Below, one piece after another: positions 1 to 12,758 of a DNA stretch of 64,000 nt. A program made the translations under genes and the position numbers. The DNA lies in contig NW_002060948.1 in assembly GCF_000150275.1 (NCBI RefSeq), positions 1,725,328-1,789,327 of the forward strand, given 5' to 3'. The number at the start of each line of letters is the position of its first letter. Positions within the stretch are counted from its first letter, which is position 1. The notes under the pieces are model-generated. The model made no database searches, was not told the origin of the DNA, and was given only the letters and a program-made list of their open reading frames with translations. Origin of the DNA: Trichoplax adhaerens. Taxonomy: Eukaryota > Placozoa > Uniplacotomia > Trichoplacea > Trichoplacidae.

Positions 1-827
1 AGCTGAAAAGTCGATATTCAAGCTTACTTGCTATGGGTAGCTTTAAAGCGGATGAAGCCAAAATGAAGAATTTAGAGCAAAATCTTTCACAAAGCGAGGC
101 TGATCGTCGAACGTTATCCATCAAAGTACAAGAATTAGAAGAGCAACTTCAAGCTGTCACCAATAGTAATATTGAGCATGCAAAATGTTTAGAATCGGTC
201 AATTTAAGTGAAAAAGACTATATTGATTTCCTTCGTCGCGATCTCAAAGAATATAAAAGTAAATTTTGTAAATTATCCAAAGAAATTGAATCCTTACGGT
301 TAATGAATGCTAGTGAATCGCAAAAATTACGACAAACTGAATATTCGTTATCAGAAGCGCAAAAAATTGCTGACAAACTTAAAGTTGATAATTTAAGAAT
401 CCGTTCCAAGTTGGAAGAAGAAATAATCAAGAGAAAAAAATTACAGTATGAATTAGATGTCAAGCGAGAGCAAAATTCCAAGAAAATAGGAAATAATGAC
501 GGCAAAAGTTCCCAACAAAAAGAAAATCATCACAATAATATCAACAGTGACATTGAACAAGCAAATCTAATGAAAGCTACTGGAAAAAACTATCGGAAGG
601 ACCTTCTTGAGACTAAACAACCAGTTACAAAACATGTAAAATTTGCTGAAACTACTACTATCCATTATCAGCCTTTACAGGAAGTAAATGATGAATCGAT
701 CAATACTTCTAATGTTGATGACAGCGATCCAGGAAATTTACAACGAGATATACGAAATAAGCCGAAGCGTAATATAATCCACGTTCCAGCAATCGACGAT
801 AACCCAAACAACTGTAAACAGCAATAA
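1..827 (+). CDS. C-terminal exon of a coiled-coil protein, possibly Spindly-like (5' end outside window)
   Basis: The reading frame is open from base 3 to the TAA at 825-827 and runs past the first internal ATG at 33, so this is the last coding exon of a gene that starts before the window. The first 160 or so residues are charged heptad-like coiled coil, rich in Leu, Lys, Glu and Gln. The last 110 or so are low-complexity, basic and polar, with no domain I know. The stretch with DYIDFLRRDLKEY and later LRIRSKLEEE resembles in spacing the C-terminal coiled coil of the dynein adaptor Spindly (CCDC99), which also has a disordered basic tail. That match is from memory and weak, because coiled coils resemble each other by composition. 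The diagnostic CC1 box and Spindly motif would lie upstream of the window. It converges on the CUEDC1 gene. Confidence 0.7.
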   Translation, partial: LKSRYSSLLAMGSFKADEAKMKNLEQNLSQSEADRRTLSIKVQELEEQLQAVTNSNIEHAKCLESVNLSEKDYIDFLRRDLKEYKSKFCKLSKEIESLRLMNASESQKLRQTEYSLSEAQKIADKLKVDNLRIRSKLEEEIIKRKKLQYELDVKREQNSKKIGNNDGKSSQQKENHHNNINSDIEQANLMKATGKNYRKDLLETKQPVTKHVKFAETTTIHYQPLQEVNDESINTSNVDDSDPGNLQRDIRNKPKRNIIHVPAIDDNPNNCKQQ

Positions 828-2191
828 TTATTGTGATTCAATCAATTATAGTTACAGCATCTAATTTGCGAGCATGGGAGTAAAACTAAAGCCTTGAGCT
901 TTTTCCAACATACGGTATAATTTGTATATAAAGTATGTTTTATATACCCTACTGGATTACCTTGATATTGAATTTTTAGATAGGCCATGATATGCTCGAA
1001 TAATTTGATAAAATTGGAGACAATAATTGTATTCTTATCGTTCTATCATATTTCACTAAGTCTCATAATAATTTATGATCGTTACGCTAGAAAGTGTATT
1101 GCAAACAACGAATGCAAATTAAATTGATTCTATGCTACTTAATTACTTAGCTTTTCAATTATAAGATTAAATATTGCATCAAGGCTAAAGCTTAAAAAGA
1201 AATTTAAAATCTGTGAAAGCAAAAATATTTGTCTCGAAAGTTCAGTCGCATATATAATGTTGTACGGGTAGAGTATACCATATCGCTTTATTGTATTTTT
1301 ATACTGTACACATACGCGTATGTTATAACTAGATTCTAAGTTACTTTTAGAAAACTAGTTGCAATTTATATGGTTGATATCCGTAAAATATAAAAGTGCA
1401 AGTTAATCTACATATTCGATTAAACTATACAGGGTCTTTATTGTTAATGTGATAATACAAGGAACCAATTTTTTGAAGCAATCCACATACAATACTACTG
1501 CATATGAATGCGTAATACCAACGGCAATGCATCAAGATAAAAACAACTTAATGCATGACAACTGCCCTAGAAACTGCTTAGCTATCACTTAGCAAACAAA
1601 TAACATACAAGTATTGGCGTAGGCTTCCATTTGTTTAAAAATTCATTATGTTATCAATTATCTTGCAATATAACCGCTTCTATAATTATCAAACTGAACG
1701 AAATATGCAGTTCTCAACAACCAAAACTAAACACGTGAAATCTTTCGCTTATGGTAATACAAATACCAAACAATACCATCAGTTTTGGTACCTACATTTA
1801 TACAGATATAAAGCCAATGCAAAAACTGATTAATTTCATTTTCATTGTTATTAGATAAAATAATTGCAAAAGGCAAAAAGCGTATGCTTAAAACTGACAT
1901 AGAAAGTATGATTTTATGATTCTTCGTACATAAAGCAAGGAGAAACTTTATCATGTTAAGAACTCTCACATTTTCATGTGACAGAGATTTGAATACCGGA
2001 TGTATCAAAATTTTAGCATAAATAAACAAAATTTGCGCATTTGGACTGCACTATTAACAGTTTATAGGTTTATCTTGAATATCATATGTGATATCGGTAT
2101 ATAACCTAAATATTTTAAATTGTTTTATATTAAACATAGTTAACTAATGCAGGATAGCATGAATTACTAGTAAACCAGAACGAAAAGATTA
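828..2191. other. intergenic, between two convergent genes
   Basis: AT-rich spacer holding the 3' flanks of the coiled-coil gene and of CUEDC1. No canonical polyadenylation hexamer was seen close to either stop. Short open frames at 1648-1833 (+) and 1727-2029 (-) overlap each other, have no recognisable domain and look like chance. Confidence 0.6.
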
Positions 2192-4936
2192 TTATCTTCG
2201 TCCAGTAAAAGGATCTACAGGCTCCAATATTCTACCAGTTACGGGATCGATACGATTAGGAACGGTAGAATTTGCGTTCTATAAGATAGAATAATTAAAT
2301 TAGGACATCTTGAGAATGGTGGTAGACGTTACAATTTAAAATAGAAGCTATTATGCTTACATTAACTGCATGACTCTGATCCATTTGATTATTTAGCTGG
2401 TTTGATGCTGAATGATCGGTTGCTGCACTACGAGTTGGCGATGAATTATTATTATTCATATAGTCTGGAGTTTCTGGTGACTCCGTAGCTCCTTTTTAAG
2501 GAATAAATTGCGTTAGTTCAGCTAAGCATGTTAACAAACACCCATATACGGTATATGATTGAAAATCTCTGGTACTTTAATTCACTAAGAATTTACCGTA
2601 GTCCATATCCGATTGATCAGGAATTATATCAAAGTCGTCACAGTCCAGGCTGGAACAATCATTAAGGACAATAAAGCTGTATACTCTCATAGTGCTATGA
2701 ATATCATGTTGACAAGCATGTAACCTACTCAATTATTCAATCCATTACTGAAATAATAGTATCTGAAATGAATCAGCATATATATACAGTATATATCAAA
2801 ATAGAATGATAGTACGTTGCAAAACTATTTGTCAATCTACTGTAGTTATAAGTTTTAATTTGAGCAGGATACAGTAACTGTCTAGACGAATTGGGTTTCT
2901 TTTTTCTATTAAATTTATTGGCCAACTGGTAAAACTTTTCTCTCGTACCTAAGATGAAACGAAAGCATTGCGCTCAATTTAATACGCCGGTCAATTTATC
3001 ACCACTTTCATTTTTGTAGATTGCTTTACTGATTCTATGCATTATTACTAGAGCCGGACTTGTTCTTATTTTAGAATAATCTTTTAATACGATTATATTA
3101 ATTATGCTATCCGCTAACTTGATCCCATAGTCTTGAGTTTTTCCCTAAATTCCGCGGTAGATAGTTTTTTCTTATTATAAGATTCATCTTCATCACGACC
3201 ACCAACGGCTCCTGCATCTTCGGTATTTCTAGCAATTACTTCTGTTGGAGGTATAGTATGTTGTTGTGGTAGTTGTTGGTATTGTTGCTGTGGTCGATCG
3301 CCTTGGCGCCGCGAACGTCGATTATGATGATTATGCTCTAAAATGTATATCAGAAGTTACGAATGAATGGACGATATAGCCGTATATAGCTGGCATAATT
3401 TTATTTTCGAAAACAAATTTGCCTTTAATTACTTTATCATTCATTGATATACTGTACTGTAGTAGTTGTATATAATCGGGTCAATTTATATTATTCATAC
3501 ACTATCAGCAGCCTGCATTTATTTCAGTTTTTAGGGCATCGAAATAACTAAGAAATGTAAGTATCAAACGGAACGTCAATTAAATTGATATTATCAACCA
3601 TGAACTCAATCATTCAGTTGCTTATAATTATACAGTATAACTGATTGTGATGATTGCTTGATGCGATTACTTTTATCGGATGTTAAAAGATATTCGTTAC
3701 TTACTACGGTTTCATAACCTTATTGCCCTAATTGAATTAAACTAATTGATAAGATGACTCAAAAACTTTTAGTGTAGAGCTTCCATATCCATTACAGAAC
3801 GAGAAAGTAACAACAGCAGAATAATATCAACCAATTTTTCTTTCACAGAGCCATAACATACAGTGGAGTACAGGTTTAACTACAGAAAGTGCATTTCCAT
3901 CAAAAGAGATGCTTTCTATTATTTCCAGTTTCATGCACGCCTAAGCATATGACGTATAATAAAGTACTTTGAGATTAATTGACGTTCTAATTTATTTCTT
4001 GCATTACTCTTTCTCACTTTTAAATTAATTACCAGACATATCGGCGAAAATTGAGTATTAACACTATAAAATTTGCCTAGTACTGACATGTAATCTAGTC
4101 GTCCATGTGACGTTATTCAAATCGATATGGCTACGTTATCATTGATTACATTATACTGTAGTAAACAATCGATATTTTAAAAATGTTGAAAACGACATTA
4201 TATTGCAGCTCATTGATGAACTACAATTGATAGGCAATATTTTACAAAGTATGTCCATACCGGTTTCTAAGCTTCGAACAAAGTCTTCGTTACTTTGTAG
4301 ATGACGCATAAATTCTTCATTCTGTAGCCATTTGGCTAATCGTTCATCTTCCATCATTTGTAACGCAACAGGATCATACGTTGGTGTCTGACGGTGACTA
4401 CTACGTGTGGGCTTAATACGTAAGAAATCATCGGGTAATCGACCAACTAATGGAGGATGATATTTTGAAGTATAAGTCGTAGGCCTACCGGCATTATTAT
4501 TGTTATGAAGGTTCAGATTATTGTCGTAGATGTTGTTATCACGATTATTATTGTTATTGCCAAAGGACTGATCGATGGATAAGAGCATGTCAGGATGATT
4601 ATTTTCTGTCGATCCGAGCGGCAAATTAGTGCTATTGGATGAAGTGTCTGTATTGGCCGATAAACTTACAATTTGAGGTTGATCGCCACCCGTAAGTATT
4701 TCATCCGTAGGCGATGAATCAGTCATGACCAATAATTTATCGATAGTTCGTTGTATATGGCCATTACACGAGCGTAATACAGCTTCAATAATCGAGCGAT
4801 CCATGGTTGGAAACATGGTAGAAAAATTTTCCATCGCTTCTTGAAAGCCTAATCGAGGCCGATTACGCGATCGTGATTGTTCACTACCAGGTGGGTAGCT
4901 AGACAACGTTGATGTTGGAATATGCGATGTAGACAT
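2192..4936 (-). CDS. CUEDC1: CUE domain-containing protein 1 (CUEDC1) homologue, six exons
   Basis: Exons on the minus strand, in coding order: 4936-4261, 3337-3119, 2948-2879, 2649-2597, 2491-2361, 2278-2192. All junctions are GT-AG, phase is kept throughout, and the total is 1,236 bases or 411 residues (human protein about 386). The CUE ubiquitin-binding domain covers residues 31-72, with the family MFP motif at 41-43 and LL near its end. Then comes an Asn/Ser-rich linker, the CUEDC1-specific block PPLVGRLPDDFLRI, and the helical block LAKWLQNEEFMRHLQ. Exons 2 and 3 join to give FREKLKTMGSSTREKFYQLA, the family's C-terminal helix. CUEDC1 proteins are thought to bind monoubiquitin; their cellular role is poorly defined. 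The ATG at 4936 gives a complete N terminus. The last exon encodes a short tail with two DP(V/F)TGR motifs. Confidence 0.92.
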
Positions 4937-5300
4937 GATGCTTCAAAATGATCCCAAAAATGGACTCTGTTCTAAATCGTATAATAACAAATAATAATTA
5001 ATGAATAGTATATGGTTGAATGGCGATAACGATCTCCGATTTTTTTTTGGAGGAGGGGGGAGATTATTCTTAGGCTTTGCAATAATATTATTTGTCGATA
5101 AAGAGAATGATAGATAGTAATTCTCTCTCTCTTTCCTCCTTTCTTCCTTTCTAAAGCGTCCAAGTACTACCAAGGGCCACTTTGATTTCTTATTTTAACA
5201 AGTCCACGTACAATGTAAAGTAATCGAATGACTAACTAGATTTAGAGTTCTCGAGATTAGTTTTGTCTCGATGATGGGACCGGATAGCCTTTAGGGGTAT
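4937..5300. promoter_or_regulatory. 5' flank / probable 5' UTR and promoter of the CUEDC1 gene
   Basis: This lies directly upstream of the CUEDC1 start on the minus strand. It contains a T/G-rich tract (5040-5058) and a C/T-rich tract (5125-5155) on the plus strand. The two overlapping minus-strand open frames here (5173-4943 and 5163-4972) are low-complexity and are not proposed as genes. No TATA box or other definite promoter element could be assigned. Confidence 0.3.
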
Positions 5301-5383
5301 GTCTTGATCCATAGTCACGCATCACTCCTTTGCTATCATCGGTACCACTTGGCTGTGATAGATACTGAAATGGATTGTGAATC

Positions 5384-5433
5384 GTACCGTACCGTACCGT
5401 GCCATACCGTAACGTGCCATACCGTACCGTATC
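5384..5433. repeat. ACCGT microsatellite
   Basis: An imperfect array of the pentamer ACCGT with interspersed GCCAT units. A short CTT run follows at about 5471-5487. Confidence 0.8.
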
Positions 5434-6595
5434 ATGCGCAAGGCGGTCCAGTCTGCCAGTCAGAGAATAGTCTTCTTCTTCTTCTTCTTATGCGCGAATG
5501 CATGAGGGCATGATTCATACTCTATCCTTAGCACTGCTAGGCTACAGCTGTTGATGGCATCAAAACAAATAGCCAGTCTACAACCTCCTTTTTTGATCAT
5601 AGGATTATATCTTGTAGAAGGTCGCAAACATGGCGCTTTATTTGTAGAGTACAGTATGCTAGAAGGCTAACACAGCAATTCTTTGGGCGTAGTTTTCCAA
5701 TGACGTAATCGTTGTTCCCAGGGACCAGCTTGGAGACTGATCAATGGATGTCAGCACTACCGATCCCTGTTCACTAGAAAATCAACATATAATACTATAT
5801 AGAGACTAGATTAAGTCATCCCAAATGTTTCTTTCCTTTAAAATCTCCCTATACTGCCCTACAGTTCAGTTGACCTTCAACAATTCGGCCAACTTAAAAT
5901 GAAAAGGTGGTCAAATTGGCCGAAGCTGAGGATAGATTATATTATAGAAAGCTGTACACTAGTATGGAAATATATATATATATACTCCACTAGAGATTTT
6001 AAAGTCTTTTCTATCGAAAACTATAGAGTATGGTTTACTGTCATGCAGTAGCCCTCTTGACCTTTTGCAACTTTGGAAAACATACAGTAGACACGGTAAG
6101 AATAAAATCATATTTGCGGCATAAAGAAGTATGCTCAGCATGGAATGATATTAGGGTAGCCCAACGATCAAGCGACCGACCTATCGAGTATCAACTCAGT
6201 GTACTGTACAGTGGACAAGAGCACTTTCAGAATTTTTCTCTTGGAAGTCTATGACTGTTTCAGATGTTGACTGGATGTTTCAGATATATTGGAGGCGTTT
6301 CAGCACATAATCCGAAACATCAAGTATAAACCTGCAGGATCTAACACGCAATCACGGATTACTAGAAATTATCTTAGGATCAGGTCTCTTCCTAGTGATG
6401 CTGTACAGTGTATTACTACTCATGCAGTGATAACTACTACTGTATGAACCATTATGCCAGAAGAAAACTAGCTTTTCTCTCCTGTACAATGTACATATTA
6501 TAAGACAGAAGTATCATTACAACGATGCGCCGAGTCCATTGTACATACTGTACTAGTAGAGCCCACATTTGCTCTGTCCTACTATGAGTAGTATG

Positions 6596-7100
6596 CACTT
6601 TTTACTTTATGTTATCGTGACAGAAGTACATATATGTATATATATATATAAATAAATATCAACAGCACCGAGATTATACAACATGTGCTTATTACATCAT
6701 ATTATCGTGGTAAATATCAATGTAAACAGCACCCAGATTATTCAGTATAACCTTTTTACTTTATATTATCGCGGCAAATATATATATACAGACTGTATAG
6801 ATATAAATATAAACGGCACCGAGATTGTACTTTATATTATCGTAGCAAATCTCTCTCTCTCTATATATATATAAACAGCACCGAGATTATACAGTATATC
6901 CTTTTACTTTATATTATTGTAGCAAATATATATCTCGTATATGTTAAATGAGCACATTATCGTAAACCGTCAGTAAAGCGACGGGAGTTTGCACTAGTAT
7001 ATGTATGAAAAGTGTCGAGATTATACAGTATGTACTTTTTTACGTTATATTATCCTGACAAAAATACATACAAGTATGTTTAAATATAAACACCACCGAG
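6596..7100. repeat. degenerate tandem array, unit about 70-120 bp
   Basis: Five to six diverged copies of a block containing ACTTTATATTATCG, then an AT dinucleotide run, then ACAGCACCGAGATTATACAG. The TTATATTATC core recurs near 6610, 6690, 6765, 6835, 6908 and 7035. The AT runs (near 6633, 6779 and 6865) differ in length and account for much of the length variation. Confidence 0.75.
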
Positions 7101-10100
7101 AGTGGGTTGATTACCTCGCTTGACTAACTTTGTACCATTAGTTCCAAGTACTTCATATATTATATGATTTTTCAAGTCAAATCACTGAAGGATATTTCTT
7201 GAGTAATTTTCAACATCGAGTATTTATATGCAGTATATTCAGAGTTGAATAGAGTGCACCCGGGTATTCTACGAAAACTTTGATGCCCATACAATCCAAT
7301 ACAAACGAGTATATTAATATCATGATCAAGTACATCTTGTCCAAATAGTTTTTTCAAACTCAACTTTCCTATTTTCAAAAATAAGTACATCACGTCCAAA
7401 TATTCCTCCCAATCAACTTTCAGCATTGTACCCATTTCAGAATTGACTAGGATACCATTATTCAGCTAAATTTTTTATATAGTCTAAATATCCAGCTTAT
7501 CGAATTAGGATTACAGTATATACATAAATCGTTCAGGACATCTGCAATGGCGTATTTTTAAAATTAGCTGCTGAATATTAAAGCAATACCAGTGTTTTAT
7601 AATTTCAATCTCGGCATCAAAATTTCAGTTATGTATTTTAAACAATTCCAATCGGTTATGTTCAGCTAAAATTGTATATAATTCAATCGTCAAGTTTGTC
7701 AAATTGGAATTTTTTATAAACTGACTATTTCCATTATTTCAACCTGTGCTGAAGTAGTACCAATATGTGCTAGCGTACCATTTACTATATATTATAAAAT
7801 TTCAGTTTTTTGATAACCTGATAGTAAGCTACAGTATCATGCAGATATTTCTTCTCTTTTTCTGTAAAAGCAATATTGTTTATTATTTCATGTTTACATG
7901 CGATTCTCAAATTAATCTACCAATACTGACTTTCAAAAATTTTTATTTTAATTTGCATCCAGTATTTATTCTTTCGTAAAAAACATTTTAAACTCTACCC
8001 AGTATTTTAAGTATTTCCAATTAGCAATAGCTAACTAGTCTCCACAGATCGTGCAACGATCACTTTACTACTTATAGAACTACCGGTAGCTACTCATCGC
8101 TGTAATTTTAATTTTATCAAGAATAACAACTCTATCATTTTGTGCTATGGAACAATACATGCATGATAGATTCTTTCTAAGCTACAAACTCGTTACTTCC
8201 GTTTAGCAGCGTTATTTTACAATTATGGAACTTGATGCCAATCTCTGCAATTTTATTAACTATAACTCCCATTTTCTGCAATATACATAATTGTGAACGC
8301 TCATCTTGATAGAGTCCTTGCAGATACTAGTCGCAAGTTCTTAAAGTCTATTTAAATTATGACTAACATTAGTTAGTTTAAATAAGAGCGATTAGTCTAT
8401 TCCGTATATTTAATAATTCGGTATTAGCTACTGGAAATAAATAACAACTAATAAGCAATAGGAAGATTGTCGATTTCTGTCTGGTATTCTATAAATATGG
8501 AGCATTCCCGATGTTCAATAATAACATAAACAAGGATCTAACAAATTCTGTTAAAAGACTAAGATTAATCCTATTTATTTCAAATATTACCGTAAGTAAT
8601 CAAATTGCATTATTACAACTGTGGATTGTTTCTGCTATTTTAACCACTTTATGAAGTATCCTTATCCTTTGTTTTTCCAATGTAACTAGGAATCGAGCAA
8701 TTTACGTTAAGAATTAATACTAATTATACTTATTTCAAACATTAAGAACGGTAAATTAACAAGTACTGCATTAGTAACACTATGGTATATCTGCTACTTT
8801 AGCTAGTTTTTACGGAGGGTCAAACCTTATTCTTAATCTTATAATTGAAGCGAAAGAATGAAACTTAATCTGATTATTCTACATATTAGGTAATCCAATA
8901 AAGAATGTGCTATTTCGCTTTCGTCAATCAAAATCGATGTGATGTCTTATAAACCTACACTATATGCTCTCATATTATCCCATCTACTATAGTTTCGATT
9001 ACTACATACATATACCGTATGTAGCTCAATATCGCAACTAGCTGCTTCGGATATCGCTCAGAGTACATTTTAGATCGCTATAAATTAGATACTTGACTGC
9101 GATAGATTAATTTTATTTGATAATGTAGCGCACACAGTAAAACTATAGATTTCGCTTAGTATTCTTGCCGTATTCTTTACTATATTAATCTGCAATACCA
9201 CGGATTTTTCGACTATCCCAGCGAAATTTCATATTGTATGCTTACTGTTTTCCTTTTTATAATTGATACAAGAACTTATCCTATTTTGTCCAAATAACAG
9301 CGCTAATTACACTTTGTACGCATATTAAGCCATTACTTAAGATTAAAATGCATCATTTTTAGGACAATCCTTGGTAAAATCGACATCAATCTATTCTCAC
9401 GGAAGGGTAGAAAATAATAGTTAACCTCAAGTGCCTTTTCCTTTCCACATTCTCCTATAGTAAAGTCTAAAGTATCCAACACGTCTATTGTAGTTATGCA
9501 ACTGAATACAGTATTTCAACTAAATTAAAAGTACTAGCCAAAAAAAATAAGAAAACAAGCAATCAAAATAGACTAATAATTAACTACTTTTTTACCCACT
9601 ATCCTAGCAAGATTTTGTAAAGTATACTTCATATATTCTTATCATTTAAATTAGAATTTACCCAAATCCATTTATATAGCTATTTTCTGTAATATTTTCC
9701 ATATCTATTCAGTAATAGAATAAAGATTTTATCATTTCTTATTTCCTTAAATTAATCTGTACGATAAAGTCTAGCAAATCGACATCAATCCATTTCGTAT
9801 GGTAGAAAATGAATAGTTTCTCTCTAGTGCCTTCTACTCTTCTACAATCTCTTAATTTATAGTATAGTCTTGATTACTCTCGATATTGTATACGAGTACA
9901 AGTGAATACAGTATCTAACCAGGTTGAAAGGAGTGGTGAGAAATAAGAAGATAAACAGACAAAAATAGACCGTTAATCATTGTTATTCTATCTTTTATCT
10001 ATTCAATTCTTGTGTTATACCAACCAATGAGATTATAAGAGATTTTTTTATTTGTCCTCATTTAAATTACTTGCAATCAAATATGTCATAACGGTAGCCG

Positions 10101-11180
10101 TCCAACCAGTAATAGAAAATTAACTGTTCAATAAATTCAATTTTATTACTTCTCTACTTGACGGTAACGTTTCCAATCTCGACACATGACATGACTTTTA
10201 AGACTATTATCCTATCTAAAGTCTATTAAAGAGTTATAACGGTGGTTTCTATAATTTAAGTGGATCAACCTTATTACGATTACTTTAGCCACATGCAATT
10301 TCTAAGTTCCATTTCTTACCTACAATCTTGACTATTGGTAGTGGATAGAAGAGGGAAAAAAACAATTTAACTTCTAGAATTAAGAAATTAAATGATATTA
10401 AACAGCAATTTTCATATTGATTACATACAATTGCCTATTTAACTTTCCGTCATTTTGGATATGAAACGATTAAATCCTTATTGTTAAGGTAAGTTATACT
10501 GTATAATTTTAGAAAAGATAGAGGGCTAAAAATTATTTAAGAATAGCGCATGAAAATTGGGCATGTAATCTTGGTAAACTAATTATTGATTATGAATTTA
10601 TAAAAATAAATTTCTATTCTCTGCCATGCTTACACAACTTAATCAGCCTATTAAATGAGTAATATTTGACTTTATAACCTTTCATTCTTTTCTTCCTTTT
10701 TATTAAAATTAAGAAAAAAATATAGCATGACGTTCTTTCATAGCAGGATAAACGAGATGTTTTAAAATTTAAACCTCGTTATGTACAGTATGCCCAATCT
10801 TTGCTCTTCGTCCATAACGCTATCATCAGTAATATATTCAATTCTTTTTGATCTTTTCACCCAACTACTTAAGCCACTTTAAGATCAATATACCGTAGTT
10901 TAAATTGACTACTGAGAATACGATATGAGTTCTATAATCAAACAATACATGAAGATAAAAAAAACTCAGCTTGAAAATTGCACTCACCAAACGAAAACTA
11001 CAGTCGATACGCTATCTATCCCAATAGCCTTGCCATCATTTTTCTCTACAACACGAAGCATAACGGCCAACTTTAGATAATTCTTCTTATTCCATTCTTT
11101 AGAAAGAAATAATCGACAATCACAGTAATCCGTCAACCATTTATATGCAATATTGAACAGTTATTCTTACGCTGCAATGT

Positions 11181-11812
11181 TTAGTAAAGTATGGCTATAA
11201 AATGGATAACCATTATTTTGACTGAAGGTTAGAGTGCTTTAGTCGAAATTGTTTCTACTTTACAATATTAAAAAGTTATGATTACCTTTTAATCCATTAA
11301 TAAACTGTGACTATATAATGGATAATTATTCTCTTGATTGATGGTTCGAGTTTGGTAGTGAAAATGGTTTCCACTTCATAGCATAATATTGAAAAGTTAT
11401 TATTACCTTCTAATCTGTGAGTAAACTATGGCTTTAAAATGGGTAACCATTATCTTGATTGATGAGTAAACTACCGCACTCGAAATTGTTTATACTTAAA
11501 TGCATAATATTAAAATATGATAATTACTTTTTAACCTGTTAGTAAACTATGACCATCAACGATCATGACTGTCATATGTTGAGTTTAATCTGTCTACTTT
11601 CAATGGAAATTGTTTATACTTTAAGAATAATATTGAAAAGTTATGATTACTTTCTAATCTGTTAGTAAACTAGGGCTATCAGTAATCGTGACAGCCATGT
11701 GTTACATTTCATCTGTTTACATGTAGAATATAAATTACTTTTTGCTCTCCAAGAATAATATTGAAAAGTTATGATTACATTTTAATCCACTAATATAATA
11801 CGACCATCACAC
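11181..11812. repeat. tandem array, unit about 120 bp, five to six copies
   Basis: The block GTTAGTAAACTATG ... GAAATTGTTTATACTT ... ATAATATTGAAAAGTTATG recurs with starts near 11183, 11298, 11418, 11539 and 11661, with a degraded copy near 11790. Copies differ by scattered substitutions and small indels, so this is an old minisatellite. It lies about 1 kb upstream of the giant coiled-coil gene. Confidence 0.8.
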
Positions 11813-12758
11813 ATAAAAATGGTACTGTATTAAATTGAATCAGTCCACCTCAACTCGATTAAAATACGCTAAATTACCAATCTTATCCTCTCAATTTTTC
11901 AACAACATACGGATCTGGCGTAGCTCACAACTAATTTAAAAGAAATTGTAGCATTTTTTAAATCTGGAGTAAACAGGAAAGCTTGTTCCCTCTTGAGCAT
12001 AGGCTAGCTATAACTTTTTATTCTTCAACATACTTGCAGCGCAGTTAAATTGACTATAGAAACAAGAAAAATCTAATTCTCGGTTACTCCATAGAAACTT
12101 TTGCAACCACGACTAACTTTAAATTGTTAAAACCCAGTAGTATATCTTTACTCTCTTTCAGAAATTCATTTTTTGCTCATATCTGCTCCAGCGACTGAAA
12201 TATCAATAGGCACAGTTATTTTTCTCCACATTACAGCACTAACTTGTCAACATCATCTATTTAAACTCAATGCTATTCTTATTTATCTCTTTCATATTCA
12301 TTACCTCTAAATTTGTAAGCATCCGATTGATGACAACTACATTTTTACAGTCTTAAAATAATTACTTAATTATCAATCGATATTAAGGATGGGAAAGTTA
12401 AATAATTTAAATATTTGCTTGCAATCTTATTTCGTGTAGCTGCTTTGCAAGTTATATTTAAGTTGCTTTATAAAGTGATTTTATAAACTGTATCCTATTG
12501 ATGAACTACTCGCAATGCATTGCAGTAGAAGTAACAATAGTTTAAATAGTTTAAAAAATCTCCATAGAAGATAGATTGATATCGGTAGAGGTAGTAAAGT
12601 CAAAATAGGATTGCAATAAAAAGAAATTTTATTTTAAGTAATAACTATCCAAACAGGAAGCTATTCCTTCTTATTCAAGATGGTGATTTAATCCCCTGAC
12701 CATATTGGTTAATCAATTAACATTATAGGTGCTGTAATCTGATTAAGTCTAAACAAAA

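Larger units (their letters stand above)
5434..12758. other. 7.3-kb gap with no recognisable gene
   Basis: No exon with a recognisable domain, signal peptide or convincing phase-consistent splice chain was found on either strand. Open frames at 5304-5513, 5959-6141, 6030-6254, 6683-6874, 7172-7435 and 7767-7979 are short, hydrophobic or built from local repeats. The region holds tandem repeats (about 6596-7100 and 11181-11812), many copies of TACAGTA/TACTGTA, and the 5' flank of the giant gene that starts at 12759. Confidence 0.5.

Noticed and set aside
7172-7435. 87-codon minus-strand open frame
   Set aside because: It contains a local DNA repeat (AAGTACATC-TGTCCAAATA twice) and has no domain, splice partner or signal peptide.
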